A stretch of DNA of 64,000 nt from Hoylesella timonensis 4401737 = DSM 22865 = JCM 15640 (GCF_000455445.1 NZ_HG417091.1:90396-154395), one strand, 5' to 3'. Shown: positions 6,923 through 17,660, counted from the stretch's first letter. Notes: a model not told the origin generated them from the letters alone. Translations and numbers: made by a program.

Positions 6923-9385
6923 TTAAAGTGCTTTCTTAGGATACAGTGCATCCCACCATGTACTGTCGTTTTTAAGCCACTTGGCAAACCAAGCAAAAAT
7001 AGTGTTTTGCCATTTTTGTCGCTTATGATAGTCGAGTATATGGTGGTTCTCACCGTCAACTACCACAAAAGCTGTTGGTCTACCCAAGAGTTTCAAGGCT
7101 GTAAACATCTGTATGCTTTCGCCAATGGGTACGTTGGTGTCGGCACTGCCATGCAAAAACAATAATGGTGTGTGGATTTTATCCGCATGGAATAGCGGGC
7201 TTTGGTTCACGTACAATTCGGGATTGCTCCATGGATAGCTGTTGGCCATGGACACTTCGCTATAACTATATCCCCAATATCCTTCACCCCAATAGCTGGT
7301 ATGGTCGCTAATGCCAGCATGTGAAATGGCAGCAGCAAAAATATCGGTTTGAGTTTGCAGGTATTGAGTCATGAATCCTCCATACGAAGCACCAATGCAT
7401 CCTATTTTCTTTGCATTGATAAAAGCATGTTCTGCTACAAATTTCTTCGTTCCTTCGATAATATCTTCTGCCACACCTTTGCCAGCTGTATTGACATGTC
7501 GTGACGAGAACTCCTGCCCAAACCCTACTGCACCACTGGGCTGCAATACATATACCACATAGCCCAGTGCGGCATAGGCATGTTGTGGGTAGCGTGTTTC
7601 AAAGTTACGACTGGTGGGCGAGCACCCTCCATAGTAGTTGACGATGAGCGGATATTGCTGAGTAGCATCAAAATTTGGCGGCAAATAATACCTTCCACAA
7701 ATTGTATCTCCACGCGAATTAACAAAATTCCAAGTCTTGCAAGCACCTAATTGAACGTTTGCCAATGTTTCTTTATTGGTGTCTTCCACAAGTTTTGGTT
7801 GAATGCGACGTAGATTTATCGTATAAACTCGGTCGGCATTCGAGGCACTCTCACCGCTATAAACCATGGTTGGCGCTTGACTTGCAAAAGCAATTTGTTT
7901 GACAACCTCTTCGGGTTGAGCCATCTTTTGAATTTTATGGGTACGCATATCGCACCGAAACAAGTGAACATAGTCACGATCCATGGCAGTAAAATATAAC
8001 TGACCATCGTATTTATTCCATCTAAACTTACTTACACCAGGCTTAAAATCCTTGGTTAATGGCGTCACTTTTCTATTTGCAATATTCAAAAGATATAGTT
8101 GATAATCGTACATACTGGGTATTTTCCCTTGAGGAACATTCGCCCCAATACCGTGAAATGCTTCGGGCGATGCCATTACTACGATTTCTTTTCCAGACGG
8201 AGCGTAAGCAGCATCCGCTACGAAGCCGTCATCCTTCACCAATTGCTCTACACTCAAAGTACGCAAGTCCATACTGTAAATGTTGTACAAGGTTGTGGGT
8301 CGCTGGGTGAGACGAGTACGGTTGGTCATGAACAGCAAGTGAGTTCCTTCGGCAGAGATGTCCAACAAGCTAACGTTGCGATATCCAAAAGTGAGCGGTT
8401 GGCAAAGACCTGTTGCAAAATCATATTTCAACAAGCTTACCCTGTCACGCCAACCTGGCTGTCGATCCTCGGGTTCAAGAATCTCATAAATAGCTTTATC
8501 TTCCTTTGGTCCTTTGTTTTGTTTCAGCAATATAAGATAATCTTCTGTGGGGGACATGACAAAATTGCCCGTTGGAAGATTTGTTGCTAAGACATTTTCT
8601 TGACCTCCATTGACATCGGTAACGACCAATTCGCGACCTTGGCTGCCTTCACGTGTCCAATAATACTGCATAGAACGCGGCATCCAGTGGATAGCATGAT
8701 GGGTAGATGCAACAACTGCACCTGACTTGAGATTTGTAACTTTCCAAGTATAAGTTGTTTTTCCGCCTTTCACGACATCACGATAAGCAGTAATTAAATA
8801 TTCTCCCGTAGCCGAAAGTTCTACGCCAGTGACAAACTTGCGGTCGGTAAGATGACTTAACGTGAAGAGTTGATGAGTTGGATCAATGTGCAGTAATTCG
8901 CTCTGCGGTGAATCTATTTGAAGTTGAAGCGTGTCCAATTGTCCCTTGGTTGAGAGGTATTTAATAACAACATCGTGAGTTTTGGGTTCAAGTGTCAGTT
9001 TGCCATCCTTGTTCAATTGCCCGTCTACATATAATTGATAATGTGTAAGTCCACCTACATGGAGCGTCGCATGCGCAAATCCGTCGGATTGAATTTGAAA
9101 GCCCAATAGATGAAGAGCACAAGCAGCGTCGGTTTTTGGCAAGAGAGGAGACGATAAGAACCGCCCTCGAAACACTTGATGGAGATTAACTGGGGTTTCT
9201 AAAATTGATAACGTATCGTAAGGGTGCTGGCAAACATCGACACTGTCCAATCTATAAGGTGCTTGAACAACAAATGGACCAGCATACCGAACTTTTTGGA
9301 TGGGCACATCAGCACCGAAAGAAAAATCAGCTGTCCATAAGACAGCTGATAAGAAGAGGAAAAATTTGATACCTATATTTTTCAT
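6923..9385 (-). CDS. S9-family prolyl oligopeptidase/DPP IV-like peptidase, exported
   Basis: An 820-residue peptidase that likely removes dipeptides or cleaves short peptides in the periplasm. It has an N-terminal signal peptide (about 1-24, ending in FSFGA), a beta-propeller region (about 170-540) and a C-terminal alpha/beta hydrolase domain. The nucleophile is Ser667 in GASYGG. The acid is Asp749 in HGSADTNVP, and the base is one of the His781/His782 pair in GENHH. Length is typical for the family (700-850). Its start lies 12 bases after the stop of the C1 peptidase gene, so the two are probably co-transcribed as a peptide-degradation unit. Exact cleavage preference is not predictable. Confidence 0.9.
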   Translation of the reverse strand: MKNIGIKFFLFLSAVLWTADFSFGADVPIQKVRYAGPFVVQAPYRLDSVDVCQHPYDTLSILETPVNLHQVFRGRFLSSPLLPKTDAACALHLLGFQIQSDGFAHATLHVGGLTHYQLYVDGQLNKDGKLTLEPKTHDVVIKYLSTKGQLDTLQLQIDSPQSELLHIDPTHQLFTLSHLTDRKFVTGVELSATGEYLITAYRDVVKGGKTTYTWKVTNLKSGAVVASTHHAIHWMPRSMQYYWTREGSQGRELVVTDVNGGQENVLATNLPTGNFVMSPTEDYLILLKQNKGPKEDKAIYEILEPEDRQPGWRDRVSLLKYDFATGLCQPLTFGYRNVSLLDISAEGTHLLFMTNRTRLTQRPTTLYNIYSMDLRTLSVEQLVKDDGFVADAAYAPSGKEIVVMASPEAFHGIGANVPQGKIPSMYDYQLYLLNIANRKVTPLTKDFKPGVSKFRWNKYDGQLYFTAMDRDYVHLFRCDMRTHKIQKMAQPEEVVKQIAFASQAPTMVYSGESASNADRVYTINLRRIQPKLVEDTNKETLANVQLGACKTWNFVNSRGDTICGRYYLPPNFDATQQYPLIVNYYGGCSPTSRNFETRYPQHAYAALGYVVYVLQPSGAVGFGQEFSSRHVNTAGKGVAEDIIEGTKKFVAEHAFINAKKIGCIGASYGGFMTQYLQTQTDIFAAAISHAGISDHTSYWGEGYWGYSYSEVSMANSYPWSNPELYVNQSPLFHADKIHTPLLFLHGSADTNVPIGESIQMFTALKLLGRPTAFVVVDGENHHILDYHKRQKWQNTIFAWFAKWLKNDSTWWDALYPKKAL

Positions 9386-9397
9386 TTTTCGTGTAAT

Positions 9398-10816
9398 TTA
9401 TTGATCAACTTCAAACAAAGGATCTTCTGGCATCACCATGATGGGCTTTTGCTCATATTCCTTTAACAGTTTAGCAGGTACATATTTTTTGTGTACTACC
9501 AATCTAAACATGTATTCGTTGAACCATTTGTTCGTCATAATTAGACAACCTTGGTGTCCTGCACTGGCACCCCAGCTATTCTCTACTTTCCACTTTAGGG
9601 GCATACCCTTTGCGTCAAGGTCTACTGCCGTTAGTGTCATGGCGTGGGTAGAGCCACTTTCAAAGGTGGCAATGCGGTCAGCCTTTGACATGTTAAACGT
9701 GGTTCCAAACAAACTGCTATAGTCATAATTGTCTACGTCAAGATAACCTCGCTTGCGATCGAACTGTTTCCCAACGTCGTAAGAGCTATACATTTTATGT
9801 CCATCTTTTAAGCTGGCGATTGCCAACTCTGCAATCTCGTTCATGGGGAGATTTAGATATTTCCAGTTATGTCCATCGTAGGTGTGTCGATCATACTCTA
9901 CTTCGTAGGTTTGATGATAAGGTCTACGAGGATCGTTCATCAGCATGATGAAGGTTCCATTCAGTGGATGACCTACCGTAGCGTTATAAAATTCACGAGG
10001 AGTATAAGTTTTTAGTGGAGTTACAGTCTTCCCTTCTTTGTTCTTAAAGGCATAAGTAAACTGCTCAACAGGTTTGCCTATCGTCATTGACAAAATGTTA
10101 TAAATGGTGGAAAGCATTTCTGTTTTACGAGCTTCTATCGTGCGTTTGTTCTTTCCAGCATGCACCATGCTTCGCAACTCCAATCCATATTCACGCAATT
10201 TCGATGCTACCATACGTGCCATGAGTCGAGTGTTGTTGCTCGAATATGTCTCAGGCATCACGCTCATTGGCACCAGTCCATACTTTTCGGCTAAGTCAGC
10301 CACTCCACAAAAGGTGCCTCCGTCATTGATAGGATTCTTGAAAAAGAACTGCATCCGAGTGTCCTCCAAGGGCTTAGAGGCATTGTCAATCACTCCTTGG
10401 AGCATAAGATTTGCCTTTTCCAACTGGTCATAGAAGAATAAATAAGCGTGAGAAAATTCTACAGTTATTGTATCATTGTGCTGTTTGGCAAAGTTAGCTC
10501 GCAACACATTAAAGCCAGAAAACATCCAACAGCGTCCGCTACTCTTTTGATCATGAATGCTTTGCTTTGGCGTTTCTATACTAAAATAGTCGTCTATAGC
10601 TCCACTATTGGCATAATTCTGTGCCAGATTATCGATGTTGTTAGACGCCAAAGCATTGAAGATGCCTTTGGAAGACTGCGTTGAAGGCTGCATACGCTCT
10701 ATTTTTTGTAACATATCAGCCGAGATACCACCTGCCCTTTGGGCATACATAGCTATGCTCGAACACAAAAGAGCAGTAGCCAATAAGATTTTTTTTTGAT
10801 TCATAACAGGTTTCAT
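9398..10816 (-). CDS. pepC: C1-family aminopeptidase (bleomycin hydrolase/PepC type), exported
   Basis: A papain-like cysteine aminopeptidase of about 472 residues from the chosen start. The catalytic Cys sits in SSGRCWMFSGFNVLR, the His in GSTHAMTLTAVD and the Asn in VENSWG, all intact. A signal peptide (MNQKKILLATALLCSSIAMYAQ region) suggests secretion to the periplasm, common for Bacteroidales members. The frame is open to an ATG at 10873, but that start would lie upstream of a TATCTTTG promoter at 10842-10835. The ATG at 10816 (or the one at 10804, directly before the signal peptide) is therefore preferred. It precedes the S9 peptidase gene in one operon. Confidence 0.88.
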   Translation of the reverse strand: MKPVMNQKKILLATALLCSSIAMYAQRAGGISADMLQKIERMQPSTQSSKGIFNALASNNIDNLAQNYANSGAIDDYFSIETPKQSIHDQKSSGRCWMFSGFNVLRANFAKQHNDTITVEFSHAYLFFYDQLEKANLMLQGVIDNASKPLEDTRMQFFFKNPINDGGTFCGVADLAEKYGLVPMSVMPETYSSNNTRLMARMVASKLREYGLELRSMVHAGKNKRTIEARKTEMLSTIYNILSMTIGKPVEQFTYAFKNKEGKTVTPLKTYTPREFYNATVGHPLNGTFIMLMNDPRRPYHQTYEVEYDRHTYDGHNWKYLNLPMNEIAELAIASLKDGHKMYSSYDVGKQFDRKRGYLDVDNYDYSSLFGTTFNMSKADRIATFESGSTHAMTLTAVDLDAKGMPLKWKVENSWGASAGHQGCLIMTNKWFNEYMFRLVVHKKYVPAKLLKEYEQKPIMVMPEDPLFEVDQ

Positions 10817-10834
10817 GTTTTCGGTTTCGGGATT

Positions 10835-10842
10835 CAAAGATA
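10835..10842 (-). promoter_or_regulatory. Promoter -7 box for the pepC/S9 peptidase operon
   Basis: The minus strand reads TATCTTTG, a full TAnnTTTG match. Transcription would start near 10828, which excludes the ATG at 10873 as the translation start of the C1 peptidase. Confidence 0.6.
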
Positions 10843-10883
10843 CAAAAAACAAATGAAAGTCCACGTGGTTCATAGAAATTTAT

Positions 10884-10891
10884 TATCTTTG
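10884..10891 (+). promoter_or_regulatory. Promoter -7 box for dxs
   Basis: TATCTTTG on the plus strand, 41 bases from the divergent pepC box. Transcription would begin near 10898. That places the first in-frame ATG (10893) outside the transcript and supports the ATG at 10917 as the dxs start. Confidence 0.6.
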
Positions 10892-10916
10892 CATGGATAT
10901 TGTTGAGAACTTATTG

Positions 10917-12830
10917 ATGAACAAAGATAAATTTGGACTTCTAAATCAGATTGATTATCCAGAAGACTTACGCAAACTTAGTATTGACCAGCTTCCCCAA
11001 ATCTGTGACGAACTACGTCAAGACATCATTCAAGAGGTATCTGTCAACCCTGGACATTTTGCTTCTTCTTTAGGAGCAGTGGAGCTAACGGTAGCTTTGC
11101 ATTATGTCTTTGACACTCCAAAGGATAAACTTGTTTGGGACGTAGGTCACCAAGCCTATGGCCATAAGATATTAACAGGCCGAAGAAAGGCTTTCAACAC
11201 CAATCGGAAGTTGCGTGGTTTGCGGCCTTTTCCTACGCCCCTTGAAAGCGAATATGACACCTTTACCTGTGGTCATGCATCCAACTCCATATCTGCTGCC
11301 TTAGGAATGGCTGTGGCAGCCAAACAAAACCATGAGGACAATAAAAAGATTGTAGCCATTATTGGCGATGGTGCAATGAGTGGAGGACTCGCATTTGAAG
11401 GACTTAACAATGTTTCGTCCACCCCCAATGATTTACTGATTGTGCTCAATGACAACGATATGAGCATTGATCACGCAGTGGGTGGCATGGAAAAATACTT
11501 GCTCACACTCGACACAAATGCAACCTATAACAAGCTTAGGTTTAAGGCTTCGCAATGGTTACACCAACGAGGATACCTTGATGACAAACGTAAAAAAGGA
11601 ATCTTAAGGCTCAACAATGCTATTAAATCTGCCATCAGCCACCAACAGAACGTGTTTGAAGGCATGAACATACGCTACTTTGGTCCTTTTGACGGACACA
11701 ACATCAAAGAGATTGTACGTATCCTTCAACAGTTAAAAGAAATGAAGGGTCCTAAATTATTACACCTTCATACCACAAAAGGGAAAGGATATAAGCCTGC
11801 AGAGCTGTCGCAAATAGAATTTCATGCGCCCGGAAAGTTCAACATTGAAACAGGGCAAAGGATACAACAAGATAACGATAACCAAGCTCCTAAATATCAA
11901 GACGTCTTTGGAGACACGTTAGTAGAATTGGCAAAGCTGAACCCAAAGATTGTTGGTATTACGCCAGCGATGCCCACAGGATGTTCTATGAACAAACTGA
12001 TTGACGTGATGCCCGACCGTGCCTTCGATGTTGGAATAGCCGAAGGTCATGCCGTAACCTTTTCGGGAGGATTAGCTAAAGAGGGGATGATGCCATTTTG
12101 CAATATCTACAGTTCGTTTTCACAGCGTGCCTACGATAACATCATACACGATTTGGCAATCTTAAACTTACCTGTTGTGCTATGTTTAGATCGCGCAGGA
12201 CTTGTAGGTGAAGATGGTGCAACGCATCATGGCGTGTTTGATATGGCGGCATTGCGACCCATTCCTCACCTAACGATTGCTGCACCTATGGATGAGAGAG
12301 AGCTGAGACGGCTGATGTATACTGCCCAACTGCCCAACAAAGGAACGTTTGTGATACGCTATCCTCGTGGAAGAGGTGTACATACCGATTGGAAATGTCC
12401 ATTAGAAGAAATCAAAGTAGGTACTGGCAGAAGATTGAGGAGCGGAAAAGATTTGGCGATTCTATCGATAGGGCCGGTGGGAAACGATGTGGAAAAAGTA
12501 CTCGAGTCTCTTGGTTCGCTTTATTCTATCGCCCACTATGACATGCGGTTTGTAAAACCTTTAGACGAAACTTTATTAGAGGAGGTGGGCAAACACTTCC
12601 AAAAAATCATCACGATAGAAGACGGAATCCGCATGGGTGGCTTCGGTTCAGCGGTATTGGAATGGTTCAATGACCACGGATATGATATTCAGGTAAAGCG
12701 AATGGGCATCCCTGACCAGTTTGTTGAACATGGAAGCGTAGATGAACTCAAAACACTGACGGGCATTGATACAGCGCATATCCAACACACCATTCAAGAT
12801 CTACTATCGGCAGAGACAATGCCTTCTTAG
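10917..12830 (+). CDS. dxs: 1-deoxy-D-xylulose-5-phosphate synthase
   Basis: A thiamine-diphosphate enzyme of 637 residues that condenses pyruvate and glyceraldehyde 3-phosphate in the first step of the MEP isoprenoid pathway. It also supplies thiamine and pyridoxal precursors. Visible are the GHQAYGHK substrate/cofactor region, the thiamine-binding [13 protein letters not shown] motif with its downstream NDNDMSID, the pyrimidine-domain stretch [18 protein letters not shown] and the C-terminal transketolase domain. Length matches the family. The frame opens at 10893, but promoter position and the family N-terminus (MNKDKFGLL) favour 10917. trkA follows 35 bases after the stop, with its own Shine-Dalgarno-like AAGGAG. 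Confidence 0.95.
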   Translation: MNKDKFGLLNQIDYPEDLRKLSIDQLPQICDELRQDIIQEVSVNPGHFASSLGAVELTVALHYVFDTPKDKLVWDVGHQAYGHKILTGRRKAFNTNRKLRGLRPFPTPLESEYDTFTCGHASNSISAALGMAVAAKQNHEDNKKIVAIIGDGAMSGGLAFEGLNNVSSTPNDLLIVLNDNDMSIDHAVGGMEKYLLTLDTNATYNKLRFKASQWLHQRGYLDDKRKKGILRLNNAIKSAISHQQNVFEGMNIRYFGPFDGHNIKEIVRILQQLKEMKGPKLLHLHTTKGKGYKPAELSQIEFHAPGKFNIETGQRIQQDNDNQAPKYQDVFGDTLVELAKLNPKIVGITPAMPTGCSMNKLIDVMPDRAFDVGIAEGHAVTFSGGLAKEGMMPFCNIYSSFSQRAYDNIIHDLAILNLPVVLCLDRAGLVGEDGATHHGVFDMAALRPIPHLTIAAPMDERELRRLMYTAQLPNKGTFVIRYPRGRGVHTDWKCPLEEIKVGTGRRLRSGKDLAILSIGPVGNDVEKVLESLGSLYSIAHYDMRFVKPLDETLLEEVGKHFQKIITIEDGIRMGGFGSAVLEWFNDHGYDIQVKRMGIPDQFVEHGSVDELKTLTGIDTAHIQHTIQDLLSAETMPS

Positions 12831-12865
12831 GCTTTTATAATTTATTTCTTAAGGAGTTTATCAAT

Positions 12866-14209
12866 ATGAAAATCATTATCAGTGGTGCATACGCTATCGG
12901 CACCCATCTTGCAAAAATGCTATCTCGCAATCATGAGGATATTACCTTGCTTGATGAGGCTGAAGATAGGTTGGCGCAAATAGGGTCCGACTTTGACTTG
13001 CTCGCCATGCAAGCATCGCCCAGCAGTATTAAAGCTTTGCGTGCGGCTGGAGCAGATCACGCTGATTTATTTATTTCTGTGACTCCCGATCAGAGTCTCA
13101 ATATCACCTCTTGTGTCTTAGCCAAGGCGTTAGGTGCGAAAAAGACAGTAGCGATGATCAATAATAGTGAGTATACGGATCCAGAGCTACAAGCTTTTTT
13201 TGCAGATTTGGGAGTAAGTTCCCTTATTTATCCAGAGAAATTGGCAGCCATTGACATCATCAATGGGCTTAAGATGTCATGGGTACGTCAGCGATGGGAT
13301 GTACATCATGGTGCGTTGGTGATGCTTGCCATTAAATTAAGAGAGACCTGCGAGATATTAAACAACCCTCTCAAGAATCTCTGCGGACCTGATGATCCCT
13401 ACCACGTGGTAGCCATTAAACGGTTAAATGATACTATCATTCCTGGAGGTAATGACGAGCTGAAGCTTTACGACCTTGTATATTTCATGACCACACCACA
13501 ATATATTCCTTATATTCGTAAGATTGTAGGGAAAGAACTATATGCAGATGTGAAAAACGTCATGATGATGGGAGGAGGTTCGACAGCCGTTCGTGCAGTG
13601 AATACGATGCCAGAATATATGGATACCAAGGTATTGGAAATCAGTGAAGAACGTTGTGAACAACTCAATAACCTCATGGATAATGATAAAGCGCTAATCA
13701 TTAACGGTGACGGAAGAGACATTCAGCTATTACAAGAAGAGGGGATTACGAACACACAAGCTTTTGTGGCGTTGACAGACAATGCCGAAACCAACATCTT
13801 GGCTTGTCTTACAGCTAAGCGACTGGGTGTGAGAAAAACGGTTGCTATGGTGGAAAACGTAGACTATGTCAACATGGCAGAGAGCTTAGATATTGGTACG
13901 ATCATTAACAAAAAGGCAATTGCGGCAAGTCACATCTATCAAATTATGCTCGATGACAATGTGATGAATATGAGATTTCTGACCACTGCGAACGCCGATG
14001 TAGCCGAGTTTGTGGCTAAAGAGAAGTCAAGAGTGACTAAAAAGCCAGTCAAAGATTTAGGATTACCCAAGGGTACAACGATTGGAGGTTTGGTGAGAAA
14101 CGATGAAGGTATGCTGGTTTCGGGTCACACCCAAATTTTAGCAGGTGATATTGTCGTAATGTTTTGTCACAATGTAAATATGAAAACCATTGAAAAGTTT
14201 TTTATATAG
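12866..14209 (+). CDS. trkA: Trk system potassium uptake regulator TrkA
   Basis: A 447-residue peripheral protein that binds NAD(H) and nucleotides and gates the TrkH channel. Two RCK units are visible. The first (about 1-220) opens with a Rossmann strand in which the usual GxGxxG reads GAYAIG. The second (from about 228) opens with MMMGGGSTAVRA and continues with an acidic ribose-binding strand and the nucleotide-contact stretch LTDNAETNILACLTAKRLG. A TrkA_C domain ends the protein. An unusually good Shine-Dalgarno sequence (AAGGAG at 12851-12856) precedes the ATG, rare in Bacteroidota. trkH follows 19 bases later, forming a two-gene K+ uptake unit. Confidence 0.93.
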   Translation: MKIIISGAYAIGTHLAKMLSRNHEDITLLDEAEDRLAQIGSDFDLLAMQASPSSIKALRAAGADHADLFISVTPDQSLNITSCVLAKALGAKKTVAMINNSEYTDPELQAFFADLGVSSLIYPEKLAAIDIINGLKMSWVRQRWDVHHGALVMLAIKLRETCEILNNPLKNLCGPDDPYHVVAIKRLNDTIIPGGNDELKLYDLVYFMTTPQYIPYIRKIVGKELYADVKNVMMMGGGSTAVRAVNTMPEYMDTKVLEISEERCEQLNNLMDNDKALIINGDGRDIQLLQEEGITNTQAFVALTDNAETNILACLTAKRLGVRKTVAMVENVDYVNMAESLDIGTIINKKAIAASHIYQIMLDDNVMNMRFLTTANADVAEFVAKEKSRVTKKPVKDLGLPKGTTIGGLVRNDEGMLVSGHTQILAGDIVVMFCHNVNMKTIEKFFI

Positions 14210-14228
14210 CATTTCAAAGTCATAGAAA

Positions 14229-15686
14229 ATGATCAATCTTCGTTCTGTTTACAAGGTCATAGGCTCGCTTCTTTTCATAGAAGCCTTTATCCTATTTGTC
14301 TGTTTCGTTATGGCATTTAGTTATGGAGAAGATGATGCTATGGCTTTTATCATCTCTGTCATTATTACGCTTTTCGTTGCCTTCATACTGAAATACTTAG
14401 GTCGTGCATCCAACAACTCATTGTCTCGGCGTGACGCCTATCTTGTGGTAACCTTGTCATGGATTGTTTTTAGCCTCTTCGGTACACTTCCATTTACCTT
14501 CAGTGGCTATATACCGAATTTTACAGATGCGTATTTTGAAAATATGTCTGGTTTCACTACAACGGGTGCAACCATTCTTGATAATGTAGAGGCTCTACCA
14601 CATGCCCTCCTTTTTTGGCGTTCTATCACTCAATGGATTGGTGGATTGGGCATTGTATTCTTTACTGTAGCCTTGTTACCATCCATGGTGGGAGGCTCTG
14701 TCAAGGTGTTTGCTGCCGAAGCAACGGGACCAATAAAGTCAAAGTTAGCCCCAAAACTCTCCACCAGTGCCAAGTGGATATTGTCCGTCTACCTTGTCTT
14801 AACAGTAGCCTGTATGGGCAGTTACATGTTTTTTGGCATGAACTGGTTCGATGCCCTTAATTACTCTATGACCTCGACAGCGACAGGTGGTTTTTCAACT
14901 CACAACAGTAGTACCGAGTTCTTTCACTCGCCAGCAATAGAATATATGTGTACACTCTTTTGTTTCTTGTCGGGTGTCAACTTCACACTCTTATATGTAT
15001 CTGTTGCTAAATTAAGGATAAGAGATCTGTTTAGAAACTCAGAATTCAAGTTTTACATTTCTCTGATTAGTATCTTTAGCCTTTTCATCATGCTTGAGCT
15101 CATCTTTAGGCGTGGTTACGACGTTGAGCCTGCATTCCGATCGGGCATCTTTCAAGTCATTTCTTTTATCACTACCACAGGATTATTCAATGACGATGCG
15201 GGGCAATGGCCACATGTTACTTGGGTTATCCTTGCAATCTGCATGTTTATGGGTGCTTGCTCGGGGTCTACCAGTGGAGGTGTTAAATGTATTAGGGGTG
15301 TGATGTTGATGAAAACTATTCGCAACGAATTTAGACAAATACTTCATCCCAATGCGGTTTTACCACTCAAGATTGACAAAACAAATATTCCCTATCAAAA
15401 ACGGGGAACACTCTTAGCTTTCGTTACGATGTACCTCATACTTTGCGTATTGGCATCATTCGCACTGATGGTAGCCCATATCGACAGTACCAATTCTATC
15501 ACTATCATCCTGAGTTGCTTAGGTAACGTAGGTCCTACCTTGGGACTGGAAATAGGACCAACCATGAGTTGGAACATTCTTCCAAATTATATCAAATGGA
15601 TTTGTGCCCTCATGATGCTCGTCGGACGTTTGGAAATTTTTAGTGTGTTAGTGATTTTAACACCTGCATTTTGGAAAAAGAATTAA
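14229..15686 (+). CDS. trkH: Trk system potassium channel subunit TrkH
   Basis: A 485-residue inner-membrane K+ translocation subunit. Four pore-loop signatures are visible in order: GFTTTGATIL, SMTSTATGGFSTH, SFITTTGLFND and CLGNVGPTLG. These are the four selectivity-filter glycines of the Trk/Ktr/HKT superfamily. About ten hydrophobic segments are present, consistent with the fold. Length matches TrkH (about 480-490). It works with TrkA, encoded immediately upstream. Confidence 0.95.
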   Translation: MINLRSVYKVIGSLLFIEAFILFVCFVMAFSYGEDDAMAFIISVIITLFVAFILKYLGRASNNSLSRRDAYLVVTLSWIVFSLFGTLPFTFSGYIPNFTDAYFENMSGFTTTGATILDNVEALPHALLFWRSITQWIGGLGIVFFTVALLPSMVGGSVKVFAAEATGPIKSKLAPKLSTSAKWILSVYLVLTVACMGSYMFFGMNWFDALNYSMTSTATGGFSTHNSSTEFFHSPAIEYMCTLFCFLSGVNFTLLYVSVAKLRIRDLFRNSEFKFYISLISIFSLFIMLELIFRRGYDVEPAFRSGIFQVISFITTTGLFNDDAGQWPHVTWVILAICMFMGACSGSTSGGVKCIRGVMLMKTIRNEFRQILHPNAVLPLKIDKTNIPYQKRGTLLAFVTMYLILCVLASFALMVAHIDSTNSITIILSCLGNVGPTLGLEIGPTMSWNILPNYIKWICALMMLVGRLEIFSVLVILTPAFWKKN

Positions 15687-15723
15687 CATATCATTACAAT
15701 AGATTTAGTAAAACATCTAACTT

Positions 15724-16686
15724 ATGAAACCATTAAAATTCAATGCGTTCCTTAAACAAACAATATGGGGCGGTAACAAGATTATTCCGTTTAAGCATTT
15801 AGATAGTCAATTAGAAAATGTGGGTGAGAGTTGGGAAATTTCTGGCGTTAAAGATCACCAAACCATCGTTAGTGAAGGAGAATATGCAGGGCGTGCCTTA
15901 AATGAAGTTGTAGAAGAATTGAAAGGCAAACTCATAGGAGAATCTAACTATGAGCAATTTGGCAATGAATTTCCACTCCTCATTAAGTTTATTGATGCTC
16001 GTCAGGATTTGTCCATACAAGTTCACCCTACTGATGAAATTGCAAAGAAACAAGGTAAATCACGTGGTAAGACAGAAATGTGGTATATCATGGATTCAGA
16101 CAAATATGCACATTTGCGCAGTGGCTTAAAAAAGAAGATAACACCTGCCGAGTATAAAGAAATGGTAGAAAATGATACCATCCTTGATGCAATAGCCGAC
16201 TACTCGGTAAAAGAAGGCGATTGCTTCTTTTTGCCAGCAGGACGGATTCACAGCATTGGCAAGGGATGCTTCTTGGCAGAGATTCAGCAAACCTCAGATG
16301 TAACCTATCGTATTTACGACTTTAAGCGCAAAGACAAGAACGGGAACTATCGAGAGTTGCACACAGACTTGGCTGCTGAATGCATAAATTACGAGGTGTT
16401 AAACGACTATCGAACAGTCTATACATCACAAAAAAATCAAGGTGTGAGCCTTGTCCACTGTCCTTACTTTCATACCGCAGTGTACGACTTAGACGAGCCC
16501 ATGACACTGGATTATAGCGAATTGGATAGTTTTGTAATCCTTATAGGCGTAAAAGGAGAAGGCACCATTGTCGACAATGAAGGTAATGAAACATCATTAC
16601 GGGCTGGTGAAACGATTCTGATTCCAGCTACTACCAATGAATTAAAAGTAAATGGAACGGTGAAATTTTTGGAAACTTACGTATAA
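15724..16686 (+). CDS. manA: Mannose-6-phosphate isomerase, class I
   Basis: A 320-residue zinc-dependent cytosolic isomerase that interconverts mannose 6-phosphate and fructose 6-phosphate, feeding GDP-mannose and sugar-nucleotide synthesis. The cupin zinc-site stretches IQVHPTDE, GKTEMWYIMD and LPAGRIHSIGKGC are intact. The length fits the short class I form of Firmicutes and Bacteroidota. It lies 37 bases after trkH, so read-through from the Trk genes is possible, and a strong terminator follows it at 16717-16759. Confidence 0.92.
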   Translation: MKPLKFNAFLKQTIWGGNKIIPFKHLDSQLENVGESWEISGVKDHQTIVSEGEYAGRALNEVVEELKGKLIGESNYEQFGNEFPLLIKFIDARQDLSIQVHPTDEIAKKQGKSRGKTEMWYIMDSDKYAHLRSGLKKKITPAEYKEMVENDTILDAIADYSVKEGDCFFLPAGRIHSIGKGCFLAEIQQTSDVTYRIYDFKRKDKNGNYRELHTDLAAECINYEVLNDYRTVYTSQKNQGVSLVHCPYFHTAVYDLDEPMTLDYSELDSFVILIGVKGEGTIVDNEGNETSLRAGETILIPATTNELKVNGTVKFLETYV

Positions 16687-16716
16687 TTTTCAGACATTCT
16701 TATAACGATAATGTAC

Positions 16717-16759
16717 AAGACCTACATCCTATATTTACCAAGGATATAGGTCTTTTTTT
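16717..16759 (+). terminator. Intrinsic terminator after manA
   Basis: Fourteen-base arms AAGACCTACATCCT and AGGATATAGGTCTT (one mismatch) enclose a 10-base loop and are followed directly by a T run. A standard rho-independent terminator. Confidence 0.85.
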
Positions 16760-17045
16760 GGGTTGGAGGCGTAACTGCCTTTCTTTATGTACCTACTGTG
16801 GATGATTGGAGTATAGAATAGATGCTTAAAACATAGATTATGAGCTTTAAGTTTGTCGACTGTTTTTGAGGGTAGCTGTTAATATATTGTATGATAAGAT
16901 GTTGCGATACTAATAAAAAACGCTGAAATCATTGAATTTTTGCGCAACGTATTTTCACCTTTTCCTTTTGTACTTTCTGCCCATAGGAGCAATATCTTGC
17001 CATGGATAGCGTTATCTTTCATGTATATACACAAATAAATAAGGT
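16760..17045. other. Spacer before ruvA without clear content
   Basis: AT-rich, with no open frame or RNA recognised. A TATCTTTC sequence near 17013 is one base off the -7 consensus and close to ruvA, but has no properly spaced -33 element. Confidence 0.4.
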
Positions 17046-17660
17046 ATGATAGAATATATTCGGGGTGAATTAACAGAATTAACTCCTGCCCAAGCTGTAC
17101 TCGAGGCGGCTGGCATTGGTTATAGCTTAAATATTTCATTGAACACTTACAGTGCCATTCAAGGCAAGAAAGAAGTGAAGTTGTATGTCCATGAATCACT
17201 CGTAACAGGTGGAAGAGATGACAATTTTACATTCTATGGCTTTTATTCCAAGCAAGAACGTGATTTGTATCGCATGTTGATAACCGTTTCGGGTGTAGGG
17301 GCTAACACGGCTCGGATGATACTCTCCGCCATTTCTCCTGCCGAATTGTGCAACGTGATAGCCAATGGAGATGAGCGAATGTTGAAGTCTGTCAAGGGTA
17401 TAGGATTAAAGACAGCACAACGCATCATTGTAGATTTGAAGGATAAGATTGTAAGTAGTGGCATCGCTACCGAGCTACACGTGAGCGATCAGCCGCAGAA
17501 TATGGTGCATAGTGGTATTCGTGATGAGGCTGTAAGTGCGCTCACAATGTTAGGCTTCTCGCCCGCACCGAGTGCGAAGGTAGTAGAATCTATTCTAAAG
17601 GAGAGTGATTCGATGCCTGTAGAACAAGTTGTAAAATTGGCACTGAGTCGCATTAAATAA
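17046..17660 (+). CDS. ruvA: Holliday junction branch migration protein RuvA
   Basis: A 204-residue DNA-binding protein that forms the tetramer holding Holliday junctions while RuvB drives branch migration. Domain I (OB fold, about 1-65) begins [12 protein letters not shown]. Domain II has two helix-hairpin-helix motifs ([13 protein letters not shown] and [16 protein letters not shown]). A flexible linker leads to the C-terminal RuvB-binding helices (about 155-204). sprA starts 42 bases downstream; the pairing of ruvA with sprA is, from memory, common in Bacteroidota. Confidence 0.96.
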   Translation: MIEYIRGELTELTPAQAVLEAAGIGYSLNISLNTYSAIQGKKEVKLYVHESLVTGGRDDNFTFYGFYSKQERDLYRMLITVSGVGANTARMILSAISPAELCNVIANGDERMLKSVKGIGLKTAQRIIVDLKDKIVSSGIATELHVSDQPQNMVHSGIRDEAVSALTMLGFSPAPSAKVVESILKESDSMPVEQVVKLALSRIK

